DNA from: CAWJLE01 sp963843645
GTDB lineage: Bacteria > Chloroflexota > Anaerolineae > DAOTYC01
Assembly: GCA_963843645.1 (NCBI GenBank)
Contig: CAWJLE010000003.1
Coordinates: 1,550,001-1,614,000, forward strand
DNA length: 64,000 nt
Reading direction: 5' to 3'
Below the pieces are notes generated by a model. The model saw only the letters and a program-made list of their open reading frames with translations, searched no databases and was not told the origin of the DNA. Positions 9,930 through 18,035 of the stretch are shown here, in pieces (position 1 is the stretch's first letter; every line of letters begins with the position of its first letter). Both the position numbers and the translations under genes were made by a program.

Positions 9930-11179
9930 TCCGCCAGATAGATCCGCCCTTCGTTCTGCCGGTACAGCCCCACCATCAGCGTCAGGTGCTCACGCAGTAC
10001 GCGGGTCAGCAGGAAGTTTTGACGCACGTATTCCTTTGCCTCGTGTCCCATTTGCTGCATCCGGTCACGATAATGCAGCAGGTAACGGATGCGCAGCGCG
10101 GCACCTTCCGGTGAGCTGACCAGAAATCCCGTATGGTGGTTCACGACCTGCAGGCGGATGCCCCCCGTATCGCCGCCGATCACCGGCTTGCTCTTCCACA
10201 TCCCTTCGGTCACGGTCAGGCCAAAACCTTCGCGGACCGATTTCTGAATCACGATGTCCGCGGCCCGCTGCAGGGCGTTGATAGTGCGATGCGCGTCGGG
10301 CGGCAGCAACAAGACGTGAACGTCGGCATCGTCTGCGGCGGCCGCACGGACTTCGGTCAGAACCACTTCGCCCTCCGGATCGTCGGCTGGCGCCGCCGCC
10401 CGCCAGCACCAGCTGCAGGGTCGGCACGAACGTCTTGGCGATCTGGTAGGCGCGGATCACGCCCAGCGGATCCTTGAAGCGATCGAAACGAGACACCTGC
10501 AGCAACAGGGGCCGTGCCGGATCGATCTCGAATCGGCGTGTAGACCGAGCGCAATCTCCTCGGGGTCGAGATCGCGATTCTTTTCGCTCAGCGGGTCGAT
10601 GCCGGGCGCGATCAGGTACGAGGGATGCGGCAGGGGCTGGGAGAAGGCCGCCAGTGAGAAGATGCTGGCGTCGTAAGCCGCCACGTAGTCGCGCAGGTAG
10701 CGCCACACCGGGCGGTAGGGCCGGCTCACGTCGATGTGGCAGCGCCACACCCACTTGCCGCGCGCGGTCCGGCGTCCAACTTCAGCAGCGGCAGCGGCTG
10801 GGGATCGTGAATGAAGACCACATCCGCGTCCTGCAACAGCGGCCTGCAGGCGCTCGGCATTGGCCTCGTTCGTCGTCCTCGTAAGCCTTCAGCAGTGCGT
10901 CCGGCATGAGCACGGTGTTCCCCTGGAGGCCGTTGTGGAAGCGCTTGGTGCACTCGTAGAAGAACGCCTCGCCAGCTATCACCTCCCAGCTGACGTCCAG
11001 ACCCAAGCTCCTGCTCGAGCGGGATGAGGGTCATCAAGCATCTCCGCCACTCCGCCGCCGACCTTCGTCGAGTTGACGTGCAGGATCTTCATGCCCTTTA
11101 GCGGCGCGGCGAGCTGCCGCAGGTGATCCACGTTTTCCTCACCGATGATCTCCGCATAAGCGTCGAGCAGGCTGGTCAT
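9926..11179 (-). CDS. treT: Trehalose glycosyltransferring synthase, GT4 (multiply frameshifted)
   Basis: TreT makes trehalose directly from a nucleotide-glucose and glucose. The pieces match the family in order across three frames: LHVNSTKVGGGVAEM, FHNGLQGN, FIHDPQPLPLL, WRCHIDVS, IAPGIDPLSEKN, QVSRFDRFKDPLGVI, then IQKSVREGFGLTVTEGMWK and PVIGGDTGGI near the C-terminus. Start ATG 11179 has GGAGGG upstream and overlaps the stop of the DUF5752 gene. At least six single-base shifts occur, for example near 11036 and 11007 (each an extra T within CTG on the minus strand), 10870, 10755, 10550 and 10395. Undisrupted conserved blocks argue for assembly or sequencing error rather than decay, but the present sequence cannot encode the full protein. 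Confidence 0.85.
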
Positions 11180-11857
11180 AGTAGGGTCCCTCCAAAGCGG
11201 TCGGCAAAGATGTCCGCCAGTTCGCGGCGTAGCTCGGTCAGCGACGAGAAATAGGGATCGACCTCGGCCAGCACGCGCCCAACAGATCCTCGTATTCCTC
11301 ACCCCACGACCCCAGCCAGGCGCTGAAATCGTCACTGCGCCGCGGCTCGCGCCGCCGGGCATCGATGAAGTGGTAGAATATGCTGCCAACCGGCAGAGTG
11401 GGCACGATGTCCGTCAGCCCTTCCGGCCGGTCAACCGCCCGATGCATGTCGAACACTACAATCTGTGAGCGCACGAAATGGAACTGGTGGTCCGCTCGCG
11501 CCCAGGGCACCATCTCGCTCTCGTCCAGCCGCTCCTCGATCACGTCGATCAGCTCTCGTCGCAGCCCCTCGACGTCCGCAAATTCCGCCGGATCGATGAC
11601 AGCCAAACGTTCGGCCAGGCGGTTGTCGTGCAGCCCGTGATAGGCCCAGGCAGCAAAATCGTTGTTGTATTCCGGCTCATCGAAGCCGGGCCTTAAGAGC
11701 ACGTCCCAGAAATGATAATAGATGCACCCGGTGGGGACCTCCTCCAACACGTCCCTCATCTCTCGCAGATTCTGCGCCTGCTTCCCGGCCGCAATGGCGA
11801 CGAGCGCACAGTCTTTCAGCGCGAAAGGCGCCGGTGTTTCTCTTCGTCCGAACCCAT
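11176..11857 (-). CDS. DUF5752-like protein coupled to treT (frameshifted)
   Basis: Protein of unknown function; similar proteins are, to my knowledge, commonly found next to glycosyltransferase genes. Visible segments include CALVAIAAGKQAQNL, EEVPTGCIYYHFWDVLL, LPVGSIFYHFIDARRR and WLGSWGEEYEDLLG; note the repeated '(I)(F/Y)YHF' motif in two halves, which suggests an internal duplication. The most likely start is ATG 11857 (preceded by AAGGGGTG), with a frame change near 11830 and another near 11275, after which the frame ends in TGA overlapping the treT ATG. Tight coupling to treT suggests a partner or regulator of trehalose or glucan metabolism (inference). Family name is given from memory of the motif. 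Confidence 0.6.
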
Positions 11858-11919
11858 GGTGTTCACCCCTTCATGATGTCTGTCTTGGGCATTCGCCACA
11901 GTCTGTTGCGTTGAGTCGG

Positions 11920-12927
11920 CTAATTGCTTTGCAGCGTCGCCGCGTCGTCCTCCGGCAGCGACGCGTTGATGTGCATCCCCGACTCGATTTCAAACCCCGC
12001 TTCGGTGGTCGTCCGGGGTCGGATTTGCACGTACCAATGCAGGTACTGCGCGTCCGCCGCCGGCCTCGACGCGGTATGAACCACGTAGTTGTAATCAGGA
12101 TCACCCGCCTGAACGTGCAGGCGCCGCAGAACGTTTTGTAGCGCCGCCGCCAGGTCAGTCTTCTCCCCGTCCGAGATGGTCCCGAAATCGGCCGCGTGAC
12201 GCCGCGGCACGATCCACGTCTCGAAAGAGACCTGGGCGGCGTAGGGCACGAACGCTACGAACGACTCGTTCCGTGTCACCACGCGTTGGGCCTCCGCGAG
12301 CTCCTGCGCGAGCATTTCGCAGTAGCCGCAGTGCCCATGCCGATTGTAGAAGTCGTGCGCGGCCGCTTCTCTTCTCTGCAAGCGAGGCGGCACCACCGCC
12401 AGTGCAATCAGCTGCGAGTGCGGATGCAGAAGCGATGCGCCCGCTCGCTGCCCATGATTCCGAAACAGCAGCGTCATTTCCTCCCCACCCACCGTCGCCG
12501 CGTAGCGCCGGTGGTAAGTCTCGATGACCCCGCGCACCGCCGCCAGCGGCATGTGAGCCAGGTCGTCATTATGTAGACTGCTCTCAATCAACACCTCGTG
12601 CCGCCCGCGAGCGCCCGTAAGAGCGTACACGCCATGCTCCACCCGGCGCACGTCGCCGCTGTCAGTCAGCACCGGATACTTGTTGCACACCACTCGAGTC
12701 TGCCACGGGCGGTCGTCTTCCCCCAGCCCCGCCGGCATCTCCAGGACGATTGGTGGCAGCTGGTGTTCATTGCCGGGGCAGAAGGGGCATTGAGGGTCGT
12801 ATTTTGGCAGAGCCAGGCCCACGTCCGCCTGTCGGCGGACATCGTGGGGTCGTCTGGCTCTCGACGGCGCGTAGATGGACCACTCGCCGGTGATCGCATT
12901 TTGCCGCATCTCACTTAGGTCAGCCAC
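11920..12927 (-). CDS. galT: Galactose-1-phosphate uridylyltransferase
   Basis: Leloir-pathway enzyme exchanging UMP between UDP-glucose and galactose-1-phosphate. The GalT hallmarks are present: ITGEWSIYAPSRARRP at the start, a zinc-binding CPFCPGNE, the HIT-type active site in ASLLHPHSQL (His-Pro-His), CGYCEMLAQE, and FETWIVPRRHAADF. Length 335 is normal. The start is GTG 12927 with GGGGAT upstream. It lies in the trehalose block but has its own spacer; a role in feeding glucose-1-phosphate into UDP-glucose for OtsA is possible (inference). Related uridylyltransferases with other sugar-phosphate specificity cannot be excluded. Confidence 0.9.
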   Translation of the reverse strand: MADLSEMRQNAITGEWSIYAPSRARRPHDVRRQADVGLALPKYDPQCPFCPGNEHQLPPIVLEMPAGLGEDDRPWQTRVVCNKYPVLTDSGDVRRVEHGVYALTGARGRHEVLIESSLHNDDLAHMPLAAVRGVIETYHRRYAATVGGEEMTLLFRNHGQRAGASLLHPHSQLIALAVVPPRLQRREAAAHDFYNRHGHCGYCEMLAQELAEAQRVVTRNESFVAFVPYAAQVSFETWIVPRRHAADFGTISDGEKTDLAAALQNVLRRLHVQAGDPDYNYVVHTASRPAADAQYLHWYVQIRPRTTTEAGFEIESGMHINASLPEDDAATLQSN

Positions 12928-13018
12928 GATGTATCCCCATTCTTAATATTTGATTAACCACATGATTATACCACAGCAGAGGAAAGAGGTCCCCAGGAGC
13001 GTGCCCCACGAAGGCGTT

Positions 13019-14464
13019 TCACTCACCGAGCCGGTCGACGAGGTCCTTGATCGCGCTCCGGTTCTCCCGGCGGCCGCTCGCCACCTCGTTCGCGCCGTGG
13101 ATGCCGGACTGGCTCGCATCCACGTTCCTCCAGCCCAACACGTAGCTGAGGCCATACGCCAACGCGCAGATGGTCCACATCAGGATGGCGGCCGGCGCAA
13201 CGGCTCTTCCAAACCCATTCAGCTTCGGCGCCATTAGGATAACCAGCCACTGCAACGGGATAACAGTCAGCGGCACGAGCAGCAGATCGTACATCATCGC
13301 CAGGCTGCGAGGAGTCGCGCCGGCGGCTTTTCCCGTCTGCCCGTTCACCGCAAACGTATACAAGCGGCCGTCGTAGCTGTAGCTACCGACCCACACCGGC
13401 AGAAGCACGTGCTTGTAGCTCATCAGCCCCATCGAGACTTCCGTGATCGCCGCGTTGATCGGGAACTCGGCGCGCATCGAGTCCATCATTCGCTCGCGGG
13501 CGCGGATCGAGGCATCGGCCAGCGAGAGCTGCGACACCTCCGCCGGCCATCCGGCCAGGAACTCCGGCCGGTAAAGCGCCAGCTGCCTGGTCTCAAACGG
13601 TTCCAATTCACGGGCGATCTTCTCAGGCAGGCTGTACGAGCCGCAAACGAGGATGTCATCCCAAAAAACGTAGTGTTGCTCATCCGAATAAGACGCAGCC
13701 AGAAGATTGTCGAACGTGAAAAACGGAATATAGACTCCCCGCAGCCGCAAGATGGACGCGTGCGCCCCCAGGTCGGCCGGGCGCAGCCAGCCCCGTCCCA
13801 GCCATCGTTTGATCGCGACTCGGGCCTGTTTTTCGTCAATATGAAAGTGCACCAGCGCCTGCGGGACGATGACCGGCGCCTCCGGAGCCACGTTAAGCTG
13901 GATCGCAGTCCCGCAGAACGGGCATTCCACCGTATGGTTGCGAGCGGAGGTTGTGGTCGTCGCGCCACAGCGGGAGCAGCGCACCGCAAACGAGCCGCCA
14001 ATGTCGGCCTGGCCTTGCGGACTATCCAGCATTCCGTACACGGCCCGCTCATCGTCCGCTGCGTTGACCTCAGGAACGGCCTCCTCGTAGCCGCAATGCT
14101 CGCACAGGAGGGCGTGATGCTGGATATCCCAGTGCAGATCGCCCGCGCATTTCGGACACGGAAACTCCCGGATTGTTGCCCTCTCGATCACGGGCCGATC
14201 CCATCCGGGGTTTTCGGAGGTCAGCGACGCCAACCGCTCCCAGGCCACGCGGTTGCGCGGGTTCAGCGCCAGAACGCGGCGCAGGCAGTCCGTGCGCTGG
14301 GCCAGATCATCCACAGCGGTGCTGAGCCAGAGCCACGCCTCCTCACTCCGAGGGTATCTGCTGAGCACGCGCGCCAGCATACGCCGGCCGCCGGCAAGAT
14401 CGCCGACTTGCACCGCTGCGATCGCTTGATCCAAGAGAGGGGGGCGGACCTGATTCTCCACCAT
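13019..14464 (-). CDS. TPR and zinc-ribbon membrane protein
   Basis: Not recognised as a named family. The 481-residue product begins with a TPR-like helical region (about residues 1-90: ALSRYP-type and LALNPRNRVAWERL repeats). Then come three treble-clef or zinc-ribbon pairs, CPKC...CEHC, CSRC...CPFC (about residues 107-195), followed by a conserved soluble region. Two C-terminal membrane helices (about residues 400-450: LLLVPLTVIPLQWLVILM and AAILMWTICALAYGLSYVL) precede a polar tail. The layout resembles zinc-ribbon 'replication/helicase-like' annotated proteins that lack helicase motifs. A promoter lies immediately upstream. Confidence 0.7.
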   Translation of the reverse strand: MVENQVRPPLLDQAIAAVQVGDLAGGRRMLARVLSRYPRSEEAWLWLSTAVDDLAQRTDCLRRVLALNPRNRVAWERLASLTSENPGWDRPVIERATIREFPCPKCAGDLHWDIQHHALLCEHCGYEEAVPEVNAADDERAVYGMLDSPQGQADIGGSFAVRCSRCGATTTTSARNHTVECPFCGTAIQLNVAPEAPVIVPQALVHFHIDEKQARVAIKRWLGRGWLRPADLGAHASILRLRGVYIPFFTFDNLLAASYSDEQHYVFWDDILVCGSYSLPEKIARELEPFETRQLALYRPEFLAGWPAEVSQLSLADASIRARERMMDSMRAEFPINAAITEVSMGLMSYKHVLLPVWVGSYSYDGRLYTFAVNGQTGKAAGATPRSLAMMYDLLLVPLTVIPLQWLVILMAPKLNGFGRAVAPAAILMWTICALAYGLSYVLGWRNVDASQSGIHGANEVASGRRENRSAIKDLVDRLGE

Positions 14465-14512
14465 GTCTGCTCCGTTTCACGCGCGGGGCCGCGACATCAC
14501 GCGTTCAGAAAG

Positions 14513-14541
14513 ATTCTATCATAGTCAAGCCTTATCTGCAA
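14513..14541 (-). promoter_or_regulatory. Promoter of the zinc-ribbon membrane protein gene
   Basis: On the minus strand TTGCAG (14541-14536), 17 bases, TAGAAT (14518-14513), about 50 bases before ATG 14464. Confidence 0.5.
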
Positions 14542-14664
14542 CGCCCAGGGCGATTGCATTTAAATGGTTGCACCTATCCTAGCGATTGGAAATTGCCAAG
14601 ACGAGCGCGACCATTTGATGCGAAGGACTGGGCTGTGCGGCTTCCTCTTCCACCGGGACGGTGC

Positions 14665-14670
14665 TATAAT
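14665..14670 (+). promoter_or_regulatory. Minus-10 hexamer upstream of mannose-6-phosphate isomerase
   Basis: A perfect TATAAT stands 48 bases before the chosen ATG at 14719; the -35 position (TTCCTC) is weak. Confidence 0.4.
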
Positions 14671-14718
14671 GGCCCAATGGTCGCACTCTGTGCGAATCCT
14701 ACTCACGCGGAGGTGTTT

Positions 14719-15804
14719 ATGGCGCTCTCGGAGCTCTATCCTTTGCAGTTTAACCCGATCTACAAAGAGAAGGTGTGGGGGGGCAGGGCCCTGGAGACGT
14801 TGGACAATCGCGTTTTGCCGCCTGGCCAGCTCATCGGCGAGACCTGGGACGTGATCGACACCAGCGAGGTACGAAACGGACCGCTGGCGGGCTCCGCTCT
14901 CCACGAAGTTGCCGAGTTGTGGCGGAACGCATTGCTCGGCGACCGCGTCTTCGAGCGCTATGGGACGGACTTTCCTTTGCTGGCCAAGGTGCTGGACGCG
15001 AACCAGACGCTGTCTGTCCAGGTCCACCCCGATGACGCCGCGGCGTGCCATCTCGGTGAGACGTTCGGCAAAACCGAGTGTTGGTACGTTCTCCACGCGG
15101 ATCCCGGCGCCGAGCTCATTCATGGTTTCGATCGCCCGTTGGACCGTGCAGCAGTCCGCCAGGCCATCCGCGACGACGATCTGCCTGACCTGCTGAACAT
15201 GGTGCCCGTCCAGGACGACGACGTGATCTTCGTTCCGGCGGGTACGGTCCACGCCCTTAAGGCCGGCCTCCTGATGTACGAACTGCAGCAACGCAGCGAC
15301 ACTACCTATCGCCTGTACGATTGGGGACGGCCGCGGGAACTGCATATTGAGCAGTCCCTGGCCGCGCTTGACTTCACGATGTGGCCGGAACACAAGCAGC
15401 GGCCGCTGCCGGTTCCGGATGAAGATGGGCGGTTCTATCTGATGGCGTGCCGCCACTTCGCGTTGGAACGCTGGGAGATCTCCACGACCATGCAATGGGA
15501 GACCGACCCGGAGAGCTTTAGCCTGCTGACTCCCATCGACGCCCCGATTCGCCTGCAATATGGCTACGACGGCGACGAGGAGCTGACCATCGGGCGGGGC
15601 GAGACCGTGCTGCTGCCCGCCGATCTGGGGCTGGTTCTCATCCACGCTCAGAATCGCGCTCACATCCTGCGGGGCTATGTCCCCGACCTGTGGCTTGACG
15701 TGGCCAGCCCGCTGCTAAACGCGCGCGTTGACCCGGGCCTGATCGAGGCGCTCGGCGGCTACGGCCTGGCCAACGACCTGACGCCGCTGCTGCCCAACCA
15801 TTGA
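14719..15804 (+). CDS. manA: Mannose-6-phosphate isomerase, class I
   Basis: Zinc enzyme interconverting mannose-6-phosphate and fructose-6-phosphate. The family start PLQFNPIYKEKVWGGRAL, the metal ligands in LSVQVHPDD (His), FGKTECWYVL (Glu) and VPAGTVHAL (His), and the YDWGRPRELH segment are all visible. ATG 14719 is chosen because GCGGAGG lies six bases upstream and homology starts there; an in-frame ATG at 14683 would add 12 residues without support. Length 361 fits the short bacterial form. It is the only plus-strand gene between 4 and 19 kb and stands alone. Confidence 0.93.
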   Translation: MALSELYPLQFNPIYKEKVWGGRALETLDNRVLPPGQLIGETWDVIDTSEVRNGPLAGSALHEVAELWRNALLGDRVFERYGTDFPLLAKVLDANQTLSVQVHPDDAAACHLGETFGKTECWYVLHADPGAELIHGFDRPLDRAAVRQAIRDDDLPDLLNMVPVQDDDVIFVPAGTVHALKAGLLMYELQQRSDTTYRLYDWGRPRELHIEQSLAALDFTMWPEHKQRPLPVPDEDGRFYLMACRHFALERWEISTTMQWETDPESFSLLTPIDAPIRLQYGYDGDEELTIGRGETVLLPADLGLVLIHAQNRAHILRGYVPDLWLDVASPLLNARVDPGLIEALGGYGLANDLTPLLPNH

Positions 15805-15864
15805 CCCATCCGGCCCAACCGGTTTCGTTATGTCATCCGATCTAAGAACGATGCTCTCCACGAT

Positions 15865-16569
15865 TTATTGGGGGGCATCGTTTAGCGTTCGCCGGATCGC
15901 CTCCATCGGCTCTTGCGCCACCGCCAACAACACCAGGGGGAAGAGCCGCTCGTGCACCCGCGCCGATTCCGCGCTCAGCGAATCCGCGCCCATTCGCAGC
16001 ACCCGCTCCGGCGGCCAGCTGAACATCACCACGAAGTCCGCGGCTTCGGGGTCGGAGAGCCAATCGCGCCATCCTATCACCGCACTTTCGCCCTCGCGCC
16101 GCTCACCGAGCGTGAAGCCAATCTCCGCGAGTGAGTCCTGCAACAAATCGGCCAGCTCCGAACCATGGGCGCTGCAGTTCCGCCTGCACCGCTCGCGCTG
16201 GTCGCTGCCCTGCCCGATGTAGAAGCCAGCCCGAACACCGTCGTGCCCGACCGACAGGAACAGCTGCGCGCCGGTGATCCGCCGGCCGCCGCGCGGGTAG
16301 AAAGCGCCCCAGTAGTAGTCCCACGCGCCCCCGCGCCCGAAGTCGTTCTTGATTATCCGGGCGAAGACGTTTCTTTCCGTTTCCAGCAGGCCGAGCATGG
16401 GTTGGGGCAGGCGCTGTGCAACCGCCCCGAACAGACGCTGCAAAGGCGCCTCGACGTGCGCCTTGAAGGCCGGCTTGTGCGCCAGGTAGAGGCTGGACGT
16501 CGGCGCGGCGTGCAACAGCGACATCAATTCGAACGTGGTATCGTCAAACCACGGCTCTGTGTCGGGCAT
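15865..16569 (-). CDS. DUF2461-like protein
   Basis: Unknown function, about 234 residues from ATG 16569, which has GAAGGAA at the right distance. The sequence shows a pattern reminiscent of DUF2461: an N-terminal helix followed by FKAHVEAPLQRLF, a central IKNDFGRGGAWDYYWGAFYPRGGRR in which basic and aromatic residues dominate, and a beta-rich QLFLSVGHDGVRAGFYIGQG. The second half is acidic and rich in Arg. It follows rsmI in the same direction, separated by a palindromic repeat. Assignment rests on weak pattern memory; it may belong to another uncharacterised family. Confidence 0.5.
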   Translation of the reverse strand: MPDTEPWFDDTTFELMSLLHAAPTSSLYLAHKPAFKAHVEAPLQRLFGAVAQRLPQPMLGLLETERNVFARIIKNDFGRGGAWDYYWGAFYPRGGRRITGAQLFLSVGHDGVRAGFYIGQGSDQRERCRRNCSAHGSELADLLQDSLAEIGFTLGERREGESAVIGWRDWLSDPEAADFVVMFSWPPERVLRMGADSLSAESARVHERLFPLVLLAVAQEPMEAIRRTLNDAPQ

Positions 16570-16587
16570 GCATTTCCTTCGATTCTC

Positions 16588-16644
16588 AGACTTCCGACAC
16601 AGCCCAGCGGTCTGTGCTGGGAGTCTCAAAGACTTCGGGAGTCT
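16588..16644. repeat. Palindromic repeat family A, copy 1 (interrupted)
   Basis: Between rsmI and the DUF2461-like gene. Read on the minus strand it begins GACTCCCGAAGTCTTTGAGACT and ends TCGGAAGTCT, matching the other family members, but a 24-base segment that itself contains CCCAGC/GCTGGG is inserted in the right arm. It lies just downstream of the rsmI stop and may act as a terminator. Confidence 0.6.
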
Positions 16645-16651
16645 CGTTTCC

Positions 16652-17473
16652 TTACCGCCGGTGCATCAATTCGTACACGGCGCGGCGCGCCCAGCCGGAT
16701 TGCCGGGCGGCTTCGGCCGCCGCATCCTTCGCGCTCGCCCCCGCCGCTACGAGGCGGCGCGCCAGGGCCAGCACCTCTTCTTCGCTGAGGGCCGGTCGCT
16801 CCGCGCGGGCCGCACCGGCCACGACGATGGTGAACTCACCACGCGGCCCGGTCTCCGCGAAGTGCACCCGCGCCTCCGACAGGTTCCCGCGGAACACTTC
16901 TTCGTGCAGCTTGGTCAGCTCGCGGGCCAACGCCGCACGCCTGTCGCCCAGCGCCCCCATCATGTCCTCCAGGCTACTCAAGAGCCGATGCGGCGCCTCG
17001 TAGAAGACCAACGTTCTCTCTTCGCCGGCCACTTCCCGCAGCGCCCGCCGGCGCTCCGCCGCACGCCGCGGCAAGAAGCCGACGAAGCCGAAACTGTCGG
17101 TCGGCAAGCCGGACAAAACCAGCGCACTGACCAGCGCTGACGGTCCGGGTACGGTCGTGACGGAAATGCCTCGCTCGATCGCCTCGCGAATCAGGTCGTA
17201 ACCGGGATCCGACAGGCCGGGCATGCCGGCTTCGGAGATCAGCGCAACGTCACCCGCGTTCAAGGCCGCAAGGACGAAATCGCGCTTGCCCGCCCCGCTG
17301 TGCTCGAAGTAGCTGGTAAGCGGCGTCTTGATTTCGAAATGCTGGAGCAGAGTGCGGGCCCGGCGTGTATCTTCGGCCGCGATCAGGCTGACCTCGCGGA
17401 GCACACGTAACGCCCGCAGAGTGATATCTTCCAGGTTGCCGATCGGCGTGCCGACCACGTACAGGGTGCCCAT
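16652..17473 (-). CDS. rsmI: 16S rRNA (cytidine-2'-O)-methyltransferase RsmI
   Basis: Methylates the ribose of C1402 in 16S rRNA using SAM. Signatures in order: LYVVGTPIGNLEDITLRAL at the start, EDTRRARTLL, ISEAGMPGLSDPG and VTTVPGPSALVSAL, then the family's FGFVGFLPRR and FYEAPHRL. The start ATG 17473 overlaps the rsmD stop by one base (TGATG). The product is 273 residues, normal for RsmI, with a C-terminal Ala-rich helical tail. The open frame extends upstream to 17659 but that part is only a shadow of rsmD. Confidence 0.96.
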   Translation of the reverse strand: MGTLYVVGTPIGNLEDITLRALRVLREVSLIAAEDTRRARTLLQHFEIKTPLTSYFEHSGAGKRDFVLAALNAGDVALISEAGMPGLSDPGYDLIREAIERGISVTTVPGPSALVSALVLSGLPTDSFGFVGFLPRRAAERRRALREVAGEERTLVFYEAPHRLLSSLEDMMGALGDRRAALARELTKLHEEVFRGNLSEARVHFAETGPRGEFTIVVAGAARAERPALSEEEVLALARRLVAAGASAKDAAAEAARQSGWARRAVYELMHRR

Positions 17474-18033
17474 CAGACGATGTCCTCTCGCCGGGCCAGG
17501 AACAGCAGCAACGTGCTGCCGTATCGCCTCTCGTCGACCACGTCGAACGCGGTCAGTTCGAACGCCGTCAGCTCTTTGGGGAAGATCTGCACGATGACCT
17601 CGCCGCCTGGCGCGAGCCAGGTCGACTGCGCATCGAGCGCCAGCAGCGTTTCCAGCCACAGGCCCTCATATTGCGGCGGCGCCACGTAGATGAAATCGAA
17701 TGCCTCGTCGGGCGCGCGATGCAGAAACGCGAAGACGTCGCCCGCACGAACCTCGGCGGTTTCCCCCAATCCGGTAGTCGCCAGATTGCGGCGGATCACC
17801 TCGACTGCCCGCCGATTCTTCTCCACGAAGACCGCACGAGCGGCGCCTCGACTCAGTGCCTCGATCCCGACGCCGCCGGTCCCGGCGAAGAGGTCCAGGA
17901 ACGTCGCATCGACGATTTCAACGCCGAGAATATTGAACAACGATTCCTTCACGCGGTCCGTTACCGGCCGAGTGCCCGTCCCCGGGACCGGCTGAAGCGT
18001 CCGCCCCTTTGCTTTGCCGGCGATGACTCGCAT
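17473..18033 (-). CDS. rsmD: 16S rRNA (guanine966-N2)-methyltransferase RsmD
   Basis: SAM-dependent methyltransferase acting on G966 of 16S rRNA. Family marks: MRVIAGKAKGRTL at the N-terminus, RPVTDRVKESLFNIL, and SAM motif I LDLFAGTGGVGIEALSRGA. The catalytic D/N-P-P-Y motif of the family is altered here to V-A-P-P-Q-Y, a variant in which the first acidic or Asn residue is lost; this needs care before assuming activity. The ATG at 18033 is three bases from the end of the upstream MATE gene, and the stop overlaps rsmI, so the three form one transcription unit. Confidence 0.93.
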   Translation of the reverse strand: MRVIAGKAKGRTLQPVPGTGTRPVTDRVKESLFNILGVEIVDATFLDLFAGTGGVGIEALSRGAARAVFVEKNRRAVEVIRRNLATTGLGETAEVRAGDVFAFLHRAPDEAFDFIYVAPPQYEGLWLETLLALDAQSTWLAPGGEVIVQIFPKELTAFELTAFDVVDERRYGSTLLLFLARREDIV

Positions 18034-18035
18034 GC

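Noticed and set aside
13170..14524. Long plus-strand frames opposite the zinc-ribbon protein gene
   Set aside because: The minus-strand protein has four CxxC pairs, TPR pattern and membrane helices; the plus-strand frames are low-complexity antisense.
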